In this document: positions 1 to 9,863 of the stretch, piece by piece
How positions within the stretch are numbered: position 1 is the first letter of the stretch
Layout of the letters: each line of letters starts with the position of its first letter
Assembly (NCBI GenBank): GCA_963924555.1
Contig: OZ004581.1
Location: forward strand, 5,123,338 to 5,187,337
Length of the DNA: 64,000 nt
Direction: 5' to 3'
Origin: Crambe crambe
Taxonomy: Eukaryota > Porifera > Demospongiae > Poecilosclerida > Crambeidae
Notes under the pieces: model-generated
Seen by the model: only the letters and a program-made list of their open reading frames with translations
Databases searched by the model: none
What the model was told of the DNA's origin: nothing
Position numbers and translations under genes: made by a program

Positions 1-360
1 AAAGCACATTGTGTGATTATAACTGCACAAGTTGATATGAATTTGATTGTCGTATGTGAAAGGATCATGGAGTTACAGCCTGGCAAGAAGATGAATCTGA
101 TGATGATGATGAACGAATCATAAAAATTTTTGATTTAGACGGCGGCTGGTGCCGATTGTTGACGCTGTTCTGGAGGAGTTTGAGCGGTCATATCTTCATC
201 TTCTGCATTGTTTTCCAGATGTAAGAAGTTTTGTTAAGCCTGTAGCAAAAATAGAAGAAATACAGAGAGTCTAGTTCGTATTGTTCTAATGAGAGAAGCC
301 ATGCCCATTCCGTGCTAACCCTACATATAGAGAGTGCTACCACACTCTCTGATAACTGCC
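1..360 (+). repeat. Partial copy of a dispersed repeat also seen at 42.79 and 62.63 kb
   Basis: The first 360 bases match 42792-43135 and 62632-62950 almost throughout. They include the AAGCACATTGTGTGATTATA start, a GATGATGATG stretch, and a tail with the hairpin AGAGAGTGCTACCACACTCTCT followed by GATAACTG. The window cuts off its left end. A short reading frame in the 62.6 kb copy is broken here by a stop after the ATACAGAGAGTC stretch, so this copy looks non-coding. Confidence 0.75.
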
Positions 361-1364
361 TCGGGGTCTATATAATAACCGCCTCGTGTATATCCTGTAG
401 AAGCATTAAACTGAAGTTTATCTATAACATATTATATGAGCTGAAATGAATCTGATTCATACAGTTTATAATAAAGATTGCCATTGACCTAATTTTTTAA
501 GGCCTTTACTGATATGTATCACTGTTGCATCAAAGCTTGATTCATAACCAGACTAGTGCCTAGGGTTTACAGGCCCGTAGCCAGAGTTTTGCGAGGGGGG
601 TTCTGAAATATCCGTGCGTCAGCGCAGAAAAAGTTTTGGCCTGACCACGCCCACTTTCGTATAATCACACCCTCTTTTGATAAAAACAATGACTTAGCTA
701 GCAGCTGCAATGCAGCATATGAAGGCAGGGAAAGTATGAAGATGAGTAGATGATGAAGATGGTACGACTTCTTCACAATCTGCTAGCTACCTGTACAGTT
801 TTTATACTTTATAATCATAGTCTCAGGCACTAAGCCACTAACTGCTCAGTAGGGCTGAGTTATAAGTAAGAATGACCTTTTCTGGACGAAAATAATAAGT
901 CTCACTCGTTTTTCTCTTGCTTAGAGCTCAGGCCTGCAGGATCGATCGATTACTCGATATTAGCAGCTGGTGGCTAGGCCTACTCCAAAATCCTGTAGCT
1001 GTGCGTCATGCTAGTGCAATCTATTGTGTGGGTGTACATGAATGCATGTTGTGTGCTACTATATGTACCACCATTGCTCATCATAGTCGATTCCAGCACT
1101 GCCTAGGAGTGAAGTAGGAATACGTAGTAGCTAGTTTTGTAATAATATTATTGCTGTGATTCTTGAGTTTGGTGATGGGTATGGGTAAGGGGTTATTTGA
1201 CTCACTTATTGCTGAAGGGGAAGTGAAGAGTAGGGATTTAAGTTGGGTGATATATATAGGCATAGTTATTGAAATTGGGAGCTAGGAGTGATAGGAATGC
1301 ACCTAAATCTTATGGCTATCCCTACTTCACTTTTTAAATTTTTTGCGCTCACTTGTTATCATAG
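361..1364. other. No gene recognised; repeat fragments
   Basis: About 450-560 matches 52186-52290 (TACAGTTTATAATAAGATTG, then TGCCTAGGGTTTAC), a diverged copy of the same flanking repeat. About 1270-1350 (CTATCCCTACTTCACTTTTT) matches 63550-63590 near the other end of the window. Short open frames here show no family resemblance. Confidence 0.5.
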
Positions 1365-1626
1365 CTATAAGGGGAAAAAACATTTCGTGAAATGAAAAAA
1401 GATGTAGGGAGACTACTGCTCAAAAAAGTAAGGAAACAAGAAGGATGGAAATGGGTTGTTCTGTATATCCAGCCAACAATCCCTATAGCTTGAATGGTTC
1501 GAGAGGTATGGTTGTCTAAAAAGAAGAAGAATAATAGAGAAGAAGAAGAATCCAGCGATTTACCTGCTTGCTGTATTTCTGAAACGGTAAGCTCCCTGGT
1601 CCTGAAACTTGGTCTGCACATTGTAG
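1365..1626 (-). mobile_element. Truncated copy of the hairpin-ended foldback repeat family
   Basis: The start (GAAATGAAAAAAGATGTAGGG, then CCAGCCAACAATCCC) matches the foldback arms of the 38-41 kb composite. The end (CTGAAACGGTAAGCTCCCTG, then ACTTGGTCTGCACA) matches its body in reverse orientation. The middle of the unit, about 500 bases in fuller copies, is missing between CCCTATAGCTTGAATGGTTC and the flanks. This is an internally deleted relic with no coding role. Confidence 0.7.
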
Positions 1627-2323
1627 ATAGGCTTATCTAAGTGGATTGTAGGCACTTATCTAAGTGGATTGTAGGCACTAGACTTATCTAAGTGCTTTGT
1701 GGTAAGTACTACAGCTTATGCAGCTGCCTGCCACTTACATCACTCAACAGCAAAGATTTGAAGCACAAATAAATTAGAGCCTATCAGCTCTAAGCCATAG
1801 GAATACTATACTTGCTTCTTGCTCGCTTGTTCGCTGTCAAATGTGACACATTGCTGTAGTATTTAGTGTAGCTATGTATGTGTCGTGCGCTAATATTGCA
1901 CGACACATACGTACGATGTATGCCTGGGGCATTTTGGAGTGTAGACCTAGAGAACAATTTCAATGAGTCATGACCTGAGAGTCAGCTTGCTCGCTCCACT
2001 CACTCACTGAATTAATTTTAAGCTAAAATTCCTTTGAAAGCAAGTACCTATAGAGGAAGCATATTAGAAGGAACTTTTTTTTTTTGCTCATCAGTCATGT
2101 GCTTGCAGCTTGGAATCAAAGATACAGGAAGAAGAAGGGTGTGGCATCACTATTAAGTAGGAAATAGAGTAGAAAAGAAACAAAATGTATATATTGTTAA
2201 AAGATAAGCTCAAAACAGTGCAAATTGTAGACACACACACAGACATAGCTGATTGCTAAACCCCTTGTCATACCTGCATGCATGGATAATTGTGCATACA
2301 TGTCTCATCACTATAATATGCAG
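1627..2323. other. No gene; short repeats and a perfect hairpin
   Basis: CTTATCTAAGTGGATTGTAGGC occurs twice in tandem at about 1630-1680. A perfect inverted repeat lies at 1873-1888 and 1898-1913 (TATGTGTCGTGC / GCACGACACATA). The strings TGCCTGGGGCATTTTGGAGT and CAATGAGTCATGACCTGA recur elsewhere in the window (12.1, 32.4, 37.7, 60.3 and 63.6 kb). The right part is the putative intron before the caspase exon. Confidence 0.5.
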
Positions 2324-3168
2324 GTAAAACACTTGGACTCAAGTCTCCAAGTGACAATATTGGTGCTGTTATTATTGTGACAAATACTTATTCCGGAAAA
2401 GATTATATTGAAAGCCCTAGAAAAGATGGTGAGAAGCTCTCAGAAGCTTTTAAAGCATTAAAGAATTTTGATGTTTATTGGAAAGAAAATGTCAACAGGA
2501 TTGAGATGACAAAATACATAGAGGAAGTAGGAAGGCTTGAGTTAAAATTCTTAAAGAATTATCGGTGTATAATCTTCATTTTTTCTGGCCATGGTGATAA
2601 TGATTATGTGGTAATGCAAGATAATTCAAGATTCCCTATTTTTGAAGATATTATAGAGCCTTTACTGCCAGAAAATGCACCAGGTATTAAAGCGATTCCA
2701 AAAGTCTTCCTATTTGACGCTTGTCGTGGAGATCGTAGAACAGGCACCATGGAGGTGAAGCACGAAGTCAAAAGTAGTATCAGTATCATAGAGAAATCTC
2801 TATTGGCAAAGCTTGGAGAAAATGATACAGTTGCAAAACAAGGAAATATTATGGTTGCTTATGCAACACTGCCTGGTCACGAGTCATATGGCGCAAAACA
2901 AGATGGTGGGTATTGGTTATCCACATTGGCTGATCTTCTGAATAAAGATGATTGGTACAAGAATTCTCTTGAAGTTCTTCTTACAGAAGTGAGCCGTGTA
3001 ATGCAAGAAAGTATCCGCGATAACCCAAAAGATTTTCTTCAACCAGTAAGGGTTTCACTTCTTAACCAACACATTTGCTTAAATCTGAAACCAGATTTTG
3101 GAAATAAAAATGGTATGTTTATTAAGCGATTGTGCATGATGCATGCTTTTGACACACATATACGTTAA
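2324..3168 (+). CDS. Caspase-like cysteine protease exon (p20 plus p10-like region)
   Basis: This encodes a caspase-type (clan CD) protease domain expected to cleave after aspartate in apoptosis or inflammatory signalling. Counting from the codon at 2377, the catalytic histidine lies in FSGHGD (about residue 72) and the cysteine in DACRGD (about residue 116). The GGYW...LNQHICLNLKP region resembles the small subunit. Canonical caspases have QACRG; the Q-to-D change seen here is noteworthy but leaves the catalytic dyad intact. I start the exon at 2324, after the acceptor ATATGCAG, because the frame stays open to that point and gives a phase-1 boundary. There is a donor GTATGT at 3113, also phase 1, so the spliced exon may be 2324-3112 (789 nt). 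Without that splice the frame ends at TAA 3166-3168. Any prodomain would be encoded upstream, outside the window. Family assignment is confident; gene structure is inferred. Confidence 0.85.
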
Positions 3169-4321
3169 ATATAACATTTTTGCCAAACAATAATAGTGTT
3201 GATGTACCAAATCTTAGACTGCATGCTATAAGTGTATCTGACACTTTATATTTTGAATGCCTGTTCTGAATTATGTATCCATGCAGTAGCTATCCCATGT
3301 AGCTGTATAGTAGTACATGGATACTAATAATTATTTGTGTATATGTCTAGATACGAAGTAACACAAAGTTTTATTCTATATACAGCTGCAGGTCTATCAT
3401 CCTGAACAGTTCTGGTGATACAGTAGATGACAATTGCTATTATTATTACAGTAGATGACAATTGTAGTAGAGCTATTATTATTATAGTAGACTGTGGTTA
3501 ATTTATGAGATAGGAAACTGGATGTACATAGCGAAATATAATTCATCTGTTTCCTCTAGCCTCATACCCAGGCCTTATTTGGGGGAGAGAAAAAATAAGG
3601 CCTAGAATACATTGTGCATATGCCAAATTTAGGAGACTAGAAATACCATTTTTTAGTCATAATGTGGATGAAGCCTTCTGAAAGCCTTCTTTTCCAAGTT
3701 CAAAGACAGACAGATGCCCAGTATGCTAGAGAATCAAGAGGAGAATGTATATATCAGCTAACTAGCTTGTGAGTCATTTATTGTCGTCCCCCCATGCATC
3801 CAAAATTTGGGGATTAAATAATTTCACACATGCACAAGCAGCAGGCCCTAATTTTTCCCCTCCCCCAAGCTGAAAGTGTTTCATATCATATCAATTAGCT
3901 GCATGAACTCCTCTGACAAAGAAGGCAGTAAGTTCATAGTCTGAGCCATACGTAAGATCACAACACTAAATTTAGAGGCGCATTGGAATACCTTTCTCCA
4001 TTGTTGTTGTTTTACCTTATTCACGTTAAATTAATTTTATACAATATAGTTAACTTGTAATAAGCTCTAGTACTAATTACATATTTTGTTGTAAATAATT
4101 TTCGTACAGGAACAAATGTATGAAAATTTTAACAACGAAATTTGCACAAATTACGGTATCCCCCTTGAAATTCAGAGTTCAGTTAGCACACGGACTACAG
4201 GCATACATCAATAATTACTATACCTATGAAGTTCAAAGCCACTAACAGGTTTGCCATATAGTTCACAAGTACACTTTGGAATAGCTAGCCATCTTCCTAT
4301 CTCATGTACAATTATTATAGC
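3169..4321. other. No gene recognised; AT-rich intergenic or intronic DNA
   Basis: No open frame with family resemblance was seen. About 3415-3485 has a short tandem duplication (ACAGTAGATGACAATTG twice). A hairpin AGGCCTTATTTGGG / AATAAGGCCT lies near 3571-3603. The last five bases, ATAGC at 4317-4321, are the left target-site duplication of the LTR element. Confidence 0.5.
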
Positions 4322-4486
4322 TGTAGGATTTTATTATAAATTGGAACTCTCTCTACTGACAGCACAAATCACTTAAATAGTAAAATCAGTCTCCTCCTAA
4401 AAATAGTCAGCTATAAATAGATCTGTTCCTACTACATGATTAACACAGGGGGGTGATATAATTGTCACCTAAAGAACAATGTCACA
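4322..4486 (-). repeat. 3' LTR of the Gypsy element
   Basis: This 165 bp terminal repeat is identical to 8379-8543. On the element strand it begins TGTGACATTG and ends AATCCTACA. It contains a TATA-like CTATTTATAG and an AATAAAA polyadenylation-like hexamer region close to its end. It is very short for a Gypsy LTR but structurally complete. Confidence 0.93.
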
Positions 4487-4498
4487 TCTCCCTTCGTT
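4487..4498 (-). other. Polypurine tract of the Gypsy element
   Basis: On the element strand the bases immediately before the 3' LTR read GAAGGGAGA, followed directly by TGTGACATTG. Position and composition fit the plus-strand primer of an LTR retrotransposon. Confidence 0.7.
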
Positions 4499-4520
4499 GG
4501 GGGAGAGGGAAAGAGTCAGG

Positions 4521-7500
4521 TCATAGGCAGAATCGGTCTGGTGGCCTAACAACCGTGCCGGTGCGTGATCGTGTTTGGATCCTGTTTGCCGATTGTGATG
4601 GTTCGGGTTTGTCCATGTTGGATGATGGTGTAGCACTTGGGACTGAGGTTGTATCATTTGTCGGGACGACGTTGAGTTGTCGTCGGTTTCTCCGGACTTG
4701 TCCATTGGGAGTTTCCACCATGTATGATCTGGGTGTGTCTGCAGATGTAACAACTCGTCCTGAAGTTCTGTGCCCATCCGTGGTTACCCACACCTCGGTG
4801 TCATCTGGGATTGTTGGTAAAAGTGAGGCCCTGTGCCGTTGGTCGTGATTATCTTTCTGTTTTTGCTTGAAGGCCTTGTCCTGACATCTGAAATCTTCTA
4901 GGTCCGGCCATTGAGGACTCAGTTCTTCATTCTGCAGAGGTAGGTTTGTTCTCAGGCGCCGTCCCATCAGAAGTTCGGATGGAGTCACACTGCACCATGG
5001 GAGAGGGGTTGCCCGGTAACAGAGTAGTGCCATGTAGGGATCTTCTGATCCATCCAGCAGCTTCTTCATTGTTTGCACCGTTCTTTCTGCCTGCCCATTA
5101 CTTTGCGGGAAATGGGGGCTGCTGGTGACATGGGTAAAGTCATACTCTCTGGCAAAACTGGTGAATTCTTGGGAAGCATATTGTGGACCATTATCACTTA
5201 CTAGAACTTGTGGTATTCCATGGCGGGAGAAGATTGATTTCAATGCAGATACGATGCTGGCAGTGGTGGTGGATGGCAGCTTCAGTACCTCTGGGTAGCG
5301 TGAGAAGTAGTCAACCACAACAATGTAGTTAACGCCTTTGAGTGTGAATAAGTCTGAACCGACTTTTTGCCAGGGATAGTCTGGGAGTTTTGATGGAATG
5401 AGAGGCTCACTTCTGGGTTTGAACGCCTTTGCACACGTTCTGCACTGCTTGACTGTGTCGTTGATTTGTTGTGACAGTCCAGGCCACCACACTGCTGATC
5501 TGGCTCGGAGTCGGCATCTTTCAATCCCTTGGTGACCAGCATGAATTTTGTTCAAGGTGTCCTTCTGGAGTTCTTTGGGTATCACAATGCGTCTCTTGAA
5601 CAGTAGCATATTGTTGCTCATGGTTAGTCGATTCCGCTCTTTCCAGTATGGTACTAGCTCTCCTGCAATCTCTCTTTTGTTGGTAGGCCACCCATGCCTA
5701 CTAAAGTTCATCACAGCAGAGCAGACTGGATCCTTTACTTGTGCGGTCTGAAATTCATCCAATCTTGTTTTGTGGGTTGCCAGCTGGGAAATACAGACTT
5801 CCATCAGGGCTTCGGCCTCTTCTTCTAGTTCCTGACTGTCCACTATTCCTGCTGGAGCTCGAGACAGTGCATCTGCCGTGTACATCAGCTTCCCTGGAAT
5901 GTGCTGAATCGTGTAGTTGAACCGTGCCAGTCGGAGCCTAAATCTCAAGATCCTAGGGGGCAGACTATTTAAATTCTTTTCACCTAGCAGTGGAACAAGA
6001 GGTTTATGATCTGTTTCGATTGAGAACTTCATACCCAGAATGTAGCTTGCAAACTTCTCACAAGCCCAAGTAGTCGCCAGTGCCTCCTTCTCAATCTGGG
6101 CATATCGCCGTTCAGTGTCTGTCATGGACCGAGATGCAAATGAGACTGGTTTCCAGGTGGTACCGTGTTCTTGGAGGAGGACAGCTCCGAGCCCGTAGGA
6201 TGAGGCATCAGCTGCTACCTTGGTGGCTGCATGTGGGTCATAGAGGGCTAGGATTGTGGGTTTGGTTAGTTCTACTTTGACCTGTGAGAATGCGTAATTT
6301 TGGGCAGCATCCCACACCCACTTACGCTTCTTGGCTAGTAGCTCTCTGAGTGGTTGGGTGATGTTGGCCAGATTGCTGGAAAATTTTCCCAGTTGGTTCA
6401 CCATCCCGAGGAATCTCCGAAGTTCTGACACATTGGTAGGGACTGGCATCTTGGTGATGGCTGCTGTTTTCTCTGGATCTGGTTGTATCCCATTCTCATC
6501 TAGGAGGTGACCAAGGAAGATAAGTTTGGATTGGGAAAACTCACATTTTTCTTGGTTGAGCGTGGCTCCTGCTGCCTTTATGCGTTGGAGAACTGCTTCT
6601 AGTCTGGCATTGTGTTCATCCTGATTTCTCCCAAATACGAGGACGTCATCCATCAGTATCACCACACCATCCAGCCCCGAAAGTATCTGGCTCATCCTCT
6701 TTTGAAAATGTTCAGGGGCACTGGATATGCCGAATGGGAGCTTGTTAAAGCAGTAGCGACCGTATGGAGTAATGAATGTGGTCAGCGGCCTCGAGTTCTC
6801 AGCGAGTGGTATCTGCCAGAAGCCACTGTTGGCATCTAACTTGCTGAAAACCTTTGCCCCTGAGAGTTTTGCTAGCGTTTCATCAACCTTTGGAAGGGGG
6901 TGAATCTCACGAAGTACATTTTCGTTTAACGGTTTCAAGTCCACACATATCCGGATCGATCCATTTTTCTTTGGTATGACAACCATGCCTGCACACCATG
7001 CCGTTGGCTTGCTGACTTTGGAAATCACTCCAAGCGACTCCATTCGGTTCAGCTCTTCTCGTACTTTGTCTTGTAGGGGCAATGGCACACTTCTTGGGGT
7101 GAAGAGTGAGTGCGGTTTGGCACCTTCCTTCATGTGGATTTCATATTCTTCACCCAGGTTCCCCAATCCATTGAAGACAGATGGATATCGCTGGAATATC
7201 TCCTCCTTCTGCTCTGTAACTGCATCCACTCTGGCTATCAGGTTGAGTGCGGTGATAGTTGGGAGTCCGAGTAAATTGTTTTTCAGCCCTTTGATGACAT
7301 ACACCTGCTGAGTTGCTGACTTCGTTTTGTACGTGAATTGCGCTGCAAATTGGCCGATGACTGGGAGAGGTTGTCGGGATGCACCATACAAGACTTTGTC
7401 TGGTTTGCTCAGTTTCTTGCTTAGTTGCTGATAGATCTTTTCGGAGATGGCTGTTACTTCAGCTCCTGTGTCCATCTTGAATGTCACTTCTTGATCTTCT

Positions 7501-8351
7501 AGTCTGACAGTTGTGATCCAAGACTTCTCATGTCCTGATGACATGGTATCCAGAAAAGCTGTGTCCAAATAGGCTTCCTCCTGTACTTCTGCGACCGTCT
7601 TGGCAAAGCATTGTGCAGCATAATGGCCTCTGCGGTTGCATTTATGACAAATCGAATCTTTTGCCGGGCACTTGTCTTTGGAATGTTGCTCTTTCCCACA
7701 ACGGGTGCATGATTTCTTTGCTGCTCTTGCTTTCCTGTTGTATCCATATCCGTATTTACCTTGGTATCGACCACTAACTCGTGCTTCATCCACCTCTCCT
7801 TTGTTCTCTGCTACACCTTTGAGAGTTTCCTGTTGTTGGTGAACAGCTTCCTGTTGTCTTATTGCTTTCTTTGCTTTATCAAGTGTCAATGTGGAGTCAA
7901 GTTGGAGCCGTTCTGAGAGTGTAGTATTCCTGATTCCCACTACAAGTCTATCCCGAATCATCTCTGGTGTGAGGTCCCCATAGTCGCAGGTTTCTGCAAG
8001 CTGGTATAGCTGCATTATATATTCTTCAGCTGATTCCCCTGGTAATTGGTTTCTCCTGTTGAATTTTGCTCGCTCGTAAATAACGTTCTTGCGAACTTTG
8101 AAGTACCCGTCGAATTTCTTGAGTACCTCCGCGTAGCTTGTCTTTTCCTCTGTGGTAGGACTGGTAGAATCGAGCACCGATTCGGCTTCTTCCCCGAGGC
8201 AGTACATTAGTGTGCTGATTTGTCTGGCTTGGGATTCACCATCCAGCTTTGACGCAAAGCGATATTGTTCAAACCGTTTTCTCCACTTAGACCATTCATC
8301 TGGGTTTCGGAAGTTGAACTGGGCAGGAGCTTCGAGATGGATCTGTGCCAT
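4521..8351 (-). CDS. Gag-Pol polyprotein of Ty3/Gypsy retrotransposon, single frame
   Basis: This 1276-residue polyprotein makes the retrotransposon particle and replicates it. The N-terminal 200 residues resemble a retrotransposon Gag. Two CX2CX4HX4C zinc knuckles follow at residues 215-228 and 235-248. An aspartic protease has DTGAEV at about 294-299. Reverse transcriptase spans roughly 430-610, with LDANSGF at 505-511 and the catalytic MDD at 567-569. RNase H is marked by VAADASSYGLGAVL. The integrase has an HHCC zinc finger (HAGHQ ... CRTC), then a DDE core with SDLF, SDNGPQYAS and NGQAERTVQ. Gag and Pol share one frame with no frameshift or stop. The start at 8351 (MAQIHLEAPAQF) lies just inside the primer-binding site. 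No chromodomain or envelope was seen at the C-terminus. No key residue appears to be missing. Confidence 0.95.
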   Translation of the reverse strand: MAQIHLEAPAQFNFRNPDEWSKWRKRFEQYRFASKLDGESQARQISTLMYCLGEEAESVLDSTSPTTEEKTSYAEVLKKFDGYFKVRKNVIYERAKFNRRNQLPGESAEEYIMQLYQLAETCDYGDLTPEMIRDRLVVGIRNTTLSERLQLDSTLTLDKAKKAIRQQEAVHQQQETLKGVAENKGEVDEARVSGRYQGKYGYGYNRKARAAKKSCTRCGKEQHSKDKCPAKDSICHKCNRRGHYAAQCFAKTVAEVQEEAYLDTAFLDTMSSGHEKSWITTVRLEDQEVTFKMDTGAEVTAISEKIYQQLSKKLSKPDKVLYGASRQPLPVIGQFAAQFTYKTKSATQQVYVIKGLKNNLLGLPTITALNLIARVDAVTEQKEEIFQRYPSVFNGLGNLGEEYEIHMKEGAKPHSLFTPRSVPLPLQDKVREELNRMESLGVISKVSKPTAWCAGMVVIPKKNGSIRICVDLKPLNENVLREIHPLPKVDETLAKLSGAKVFSKLDANSGFWQIPLAENSRPLTTFITPYGRYCFNKLPFGISSAPEHFQKRMSQILSGLDGVVILMDDVLVFGRNQDEHNARLEAVLQRIKAAGATLNQEKCEFSQSKLIFLGHLLDENGIQPDPEKTAAITKMPVPTNVSELRRFLGMVNQLGKFSSNLANITQPLRELLAKKRKWVWDAAQNYAFSQVKVELTKPTILALYDPHAATKVAADASSYGLGAVLLQEHGTTWKPVSFASRSMTDTERRYAQIEKEALATTWACEKFASYILGMKFSIETDHKPLVPLLGEKNLNSLPPRILRFRLRLARFNYTIQHIPGKLMYTADALSRAPAGIVDSQELEEEAEALMEVCISQLATHKTRLDEFQTAQVKDPVCSAVMNFSRHGWPTNKREIAGELVPYWKERNRLTMSNNMLLFKRRIVIPKELQKDTLNKIHAGHQGIERCRLRARSAVWWPGLSQQINDTVKQCRTCAKAFKPRSEPLIPSKLPDYPWQKVGSDLFTLKGVNYIVVVDYFSRYPEVLKLPSTTTASIVSALKSIFSRHGIPQVLVSDNGPQYASQEFTSFAREYDFTHVTSSPHFPQSNGQAERTVQTMKKLLDGSEDPYMALLCYRATPLPWCSVTPSELLMGRRLRTNLPLQNEELSPQWPDLEDFRCQDKAFKQKQKDNHDQRHRASLLPTIPDDTEVWVTTDGHRTSGRVVTSADTPRSYMVETPNGQVRRNRRQLNVVPTNDTTSVPSATPSSNMDKPEPSQSANRIQTRSRTGTVVRPPDRFCL

Positions 8352-8360
8352 ACTAGTATC

Positions 8361-8378
8361 GGTTCACCGCTGCCACCA
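8361..8378 (-). promoter_or_regulatory. Primer-binding site of the Gypsy element, tRNA-Leu type
   Basis: Immediately inside the 5' LTR the element strand reads TGGTGGCAGCGGTGA. Its complement, CACCGCTGCCACCA, matches the 3' end of eukaryotic leucine tRNAs of the AAG/TAG type as I remember them, including the added CCA. Position and sequence support use of tRNA-Leu as replication primer; the isoacceptor is from memory. Confidence 0.65.
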
Positions 8379-8543
8379 TGTAGGATTTTATTATAAATTG
8401 GAACTCTCTCTACTGACAGCACAAATCACTTAAATAGTAAAATCAGTCTCCTCCTAAAAATAGTCAGCTATAAATAGATCTGTTCCTACTACATGATTAA
8501 CACAGGGGGGTGATATAATTGTCACCTAAAGAACAATGTCACA
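8379..8543 (-). repeat. 5' LTR of the Gypsy element
   Basis: This copy is identical to the 165 bp at 4322-4486 and is followed on the plus strand by ATAGC, the right half of the target duplication. It should carry the element's promoter; a CTATTTATAG TATA-like box is visible on the minus strand. Confidence 0.93.
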
Positions 8544-8548
8544 ATAGC

Positions 8549-9089
8549 TATGTACAATTATGATTTCCTCCCCCCTGCATTTCAATAGTTTGTCATTTAA
8601 GTATATCTCATGCCAGTTTCTGCGTGTCCTACCTTCAGTCCTCAACCATTAGGCCTTAAATTATGATAATTATTATACTAGGGGATCAGTACTCTTAATG
8701 TCTTCAAAATTCCCTGAGAGAGGAGAAGAGAAGAGGGGAGGGGAGGAGAGGAGAAGAGAGACTAATTCCATTACTCAAAGTTCTGATTAACAACACCACC
8801 TACCCTGAAACGCTAGTGACTCCCACATCTTACGTAGAGCATCAGTTTCCCTGGCAGCTGCACCAATATCAGTGTACTGCTGCTCAAATCTGGATAGGTG
8901 CTAAAAGTCACATAGGTGCTAGAAATTTATGGAGGGCATACCTCATTTTGAAAGGTGGAATATGCCAATGTGTTCTTAGTCCAGTAGCATTTACGAGAGA
9001 GCCAGAAGATGACTAAGAAATAGAAATAAGTTTGTACTTGTTCAAGTGATGCTGGAGACAATTTTAGACACACACACATTGCAACTCAC
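8549..9089. other. No gene recognised; purine-rich tract
   Basis: A GA-rich low-complexity run (GAGAGGAGAAGAGAAGAGGG) lies at about 8717-8762. The remainder has only short frames without recognisable similarity, including a 66-codon frame at 8816-9016 that I could not place. Confidence 0.4.
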
Positions 9090-9600
9090 AGCTCTGAGGT
9101 TATCATCACTTTCCTTAGTGAGGTTCTCCAAGCACACGCTCTGACTCTTTGACCAGTCCAGCCTGCACACCACAAGCAAAACCATAATAACCTCCATGCT
9201 TGCGTAAAATTATGTGACAAAATCCATGAATATTAGCTAAGCCTCCTATCAACTGAAAAGCCTGGGTAGGAGACTAGGATCACAAATTATGAATAGATCA
9301 CATTCTATCCCACAAAGGAATCCTAACTTGGCTACAACAAACCATTTCATCTGTCAGTTCCTGCATATGGTTCCTCTTAGCAGATACCTCCTTTTTCAAC
9401 TGATTTGAGGACATAAAGTAACAGATTTTCACCTCGAGGATTGCTTACTCCTTTTTCTTCATGTTCCTGCTTCCTCCTTATCCTGAAGTGATGATTGAAG
9501 TATGATATCAGTCAACACTGACTGACTTTAAGTTGTCTCCAGCTGCTGAATGGCCTAGCGCTGTATCTGTTCACTGCGCATCTCTGCCAACTCATCCTAT
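9090..9600 (-). pseudogene. Degraded multi-exon gene fragment, coiled-coil-like
   Basis: Several short exon-like stretches read on the minus strand with plausible splice sites. 9090-9162 encodes LDWSKSQSVCLENLTKESDD between a TGTGCAG acceptor and a GTGAGT donor. 9343-9399 (57 nt) encodes LKKEVSAKRNHMQELTDEM between an ATCAG acceptor and GTTTGT. About 9533-9597 encodes DELAEMRSEQIQR, a TAG stop, then AIQQLETT. The charged heptad-like composition suggests a coiled coil. The in-frame stop points to a dead copy. I do not recognise the parent gene; the exon calls rest on splice motifs and composition only. Confidence 0.35.
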
Positions 9601-9621
9601 AAGAGATCAACACTAGCTTAG

Positions 9622-9790
9622 CTGGCCAATGCTCCCCAAATGCCCCACTGCAAACACTACTCAGAGAAATGGAGAGGCTTATACAACTTGCTCAGCAGGG
9701 AAAATTGGCAGGAGATTAGAAGCAACTCTTAATGCTGAGAAATGTTCCATCTGTGGAAATAATATTATGATGAATGTGTATACTTTATAA
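9622..9790 (+). pseudogene. Orphan copy of a death-domain exon (related to 22.24-22.40 kb)
   Basis: From CTGGCCAATGCTCCCCAAATG to GAGAAATGTTCCATCTGTGG the sequence tracks 22233-22400, the second half of the first death-type exon of the Roco-like gene. Bases have been lost (the GGATGGTCGG stretch is reduced) and ATTAT is duplicated near 9765. No other exon of that gene lies beside it, so this is a dispersed or duplicated fragment without coding capacity. Confidence 0.7.
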
Positions 9791-9863
9791 GTCAAAATTT
9801 TATGCTATAGTGTAAAAAGTTAGAACTGACCAGTACTGAAATTAGTGTAAAAATAGGAATTTT

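Larger units (their letters stand above)
4322..8543 (-). mobile_element. Complete Ty3/Gypsy LTR retrotransposon, apparently recent
   Basis: This 4222 bp element is bounded by two 165 bp LTRs that I read as identical base for base, each TG...CA. The flanking 5 bp ATAGC is duplicated at 4317-4321 and 8544-8548. On the minus strand the order is 5' LTR, primer-binding site, one long gag-pol frame, purine tract and 3' LTR. There is no envelope frame and no evident chromodomain. Identical LTRs, a perfect target duplication and an unbroken 1276-codon frame together indicate recent insertion and possibly an active copy. Confidence 0.95.

Noticed and set aside
8361..8378. tRNA-like sequence GGTTCACCGCTGCCACCA
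   Set aside because: It is only the 3' end complement located exactly at the LTR border; no cloverleaf precedes it, so it is a primer-binding site and not a tRNA gene.
4462..8433. Many short frames overlapping gag-pol on other frames and strands
   Set aside because: They are shadows of the 1276-codon gag-pol frame and show no independent features.
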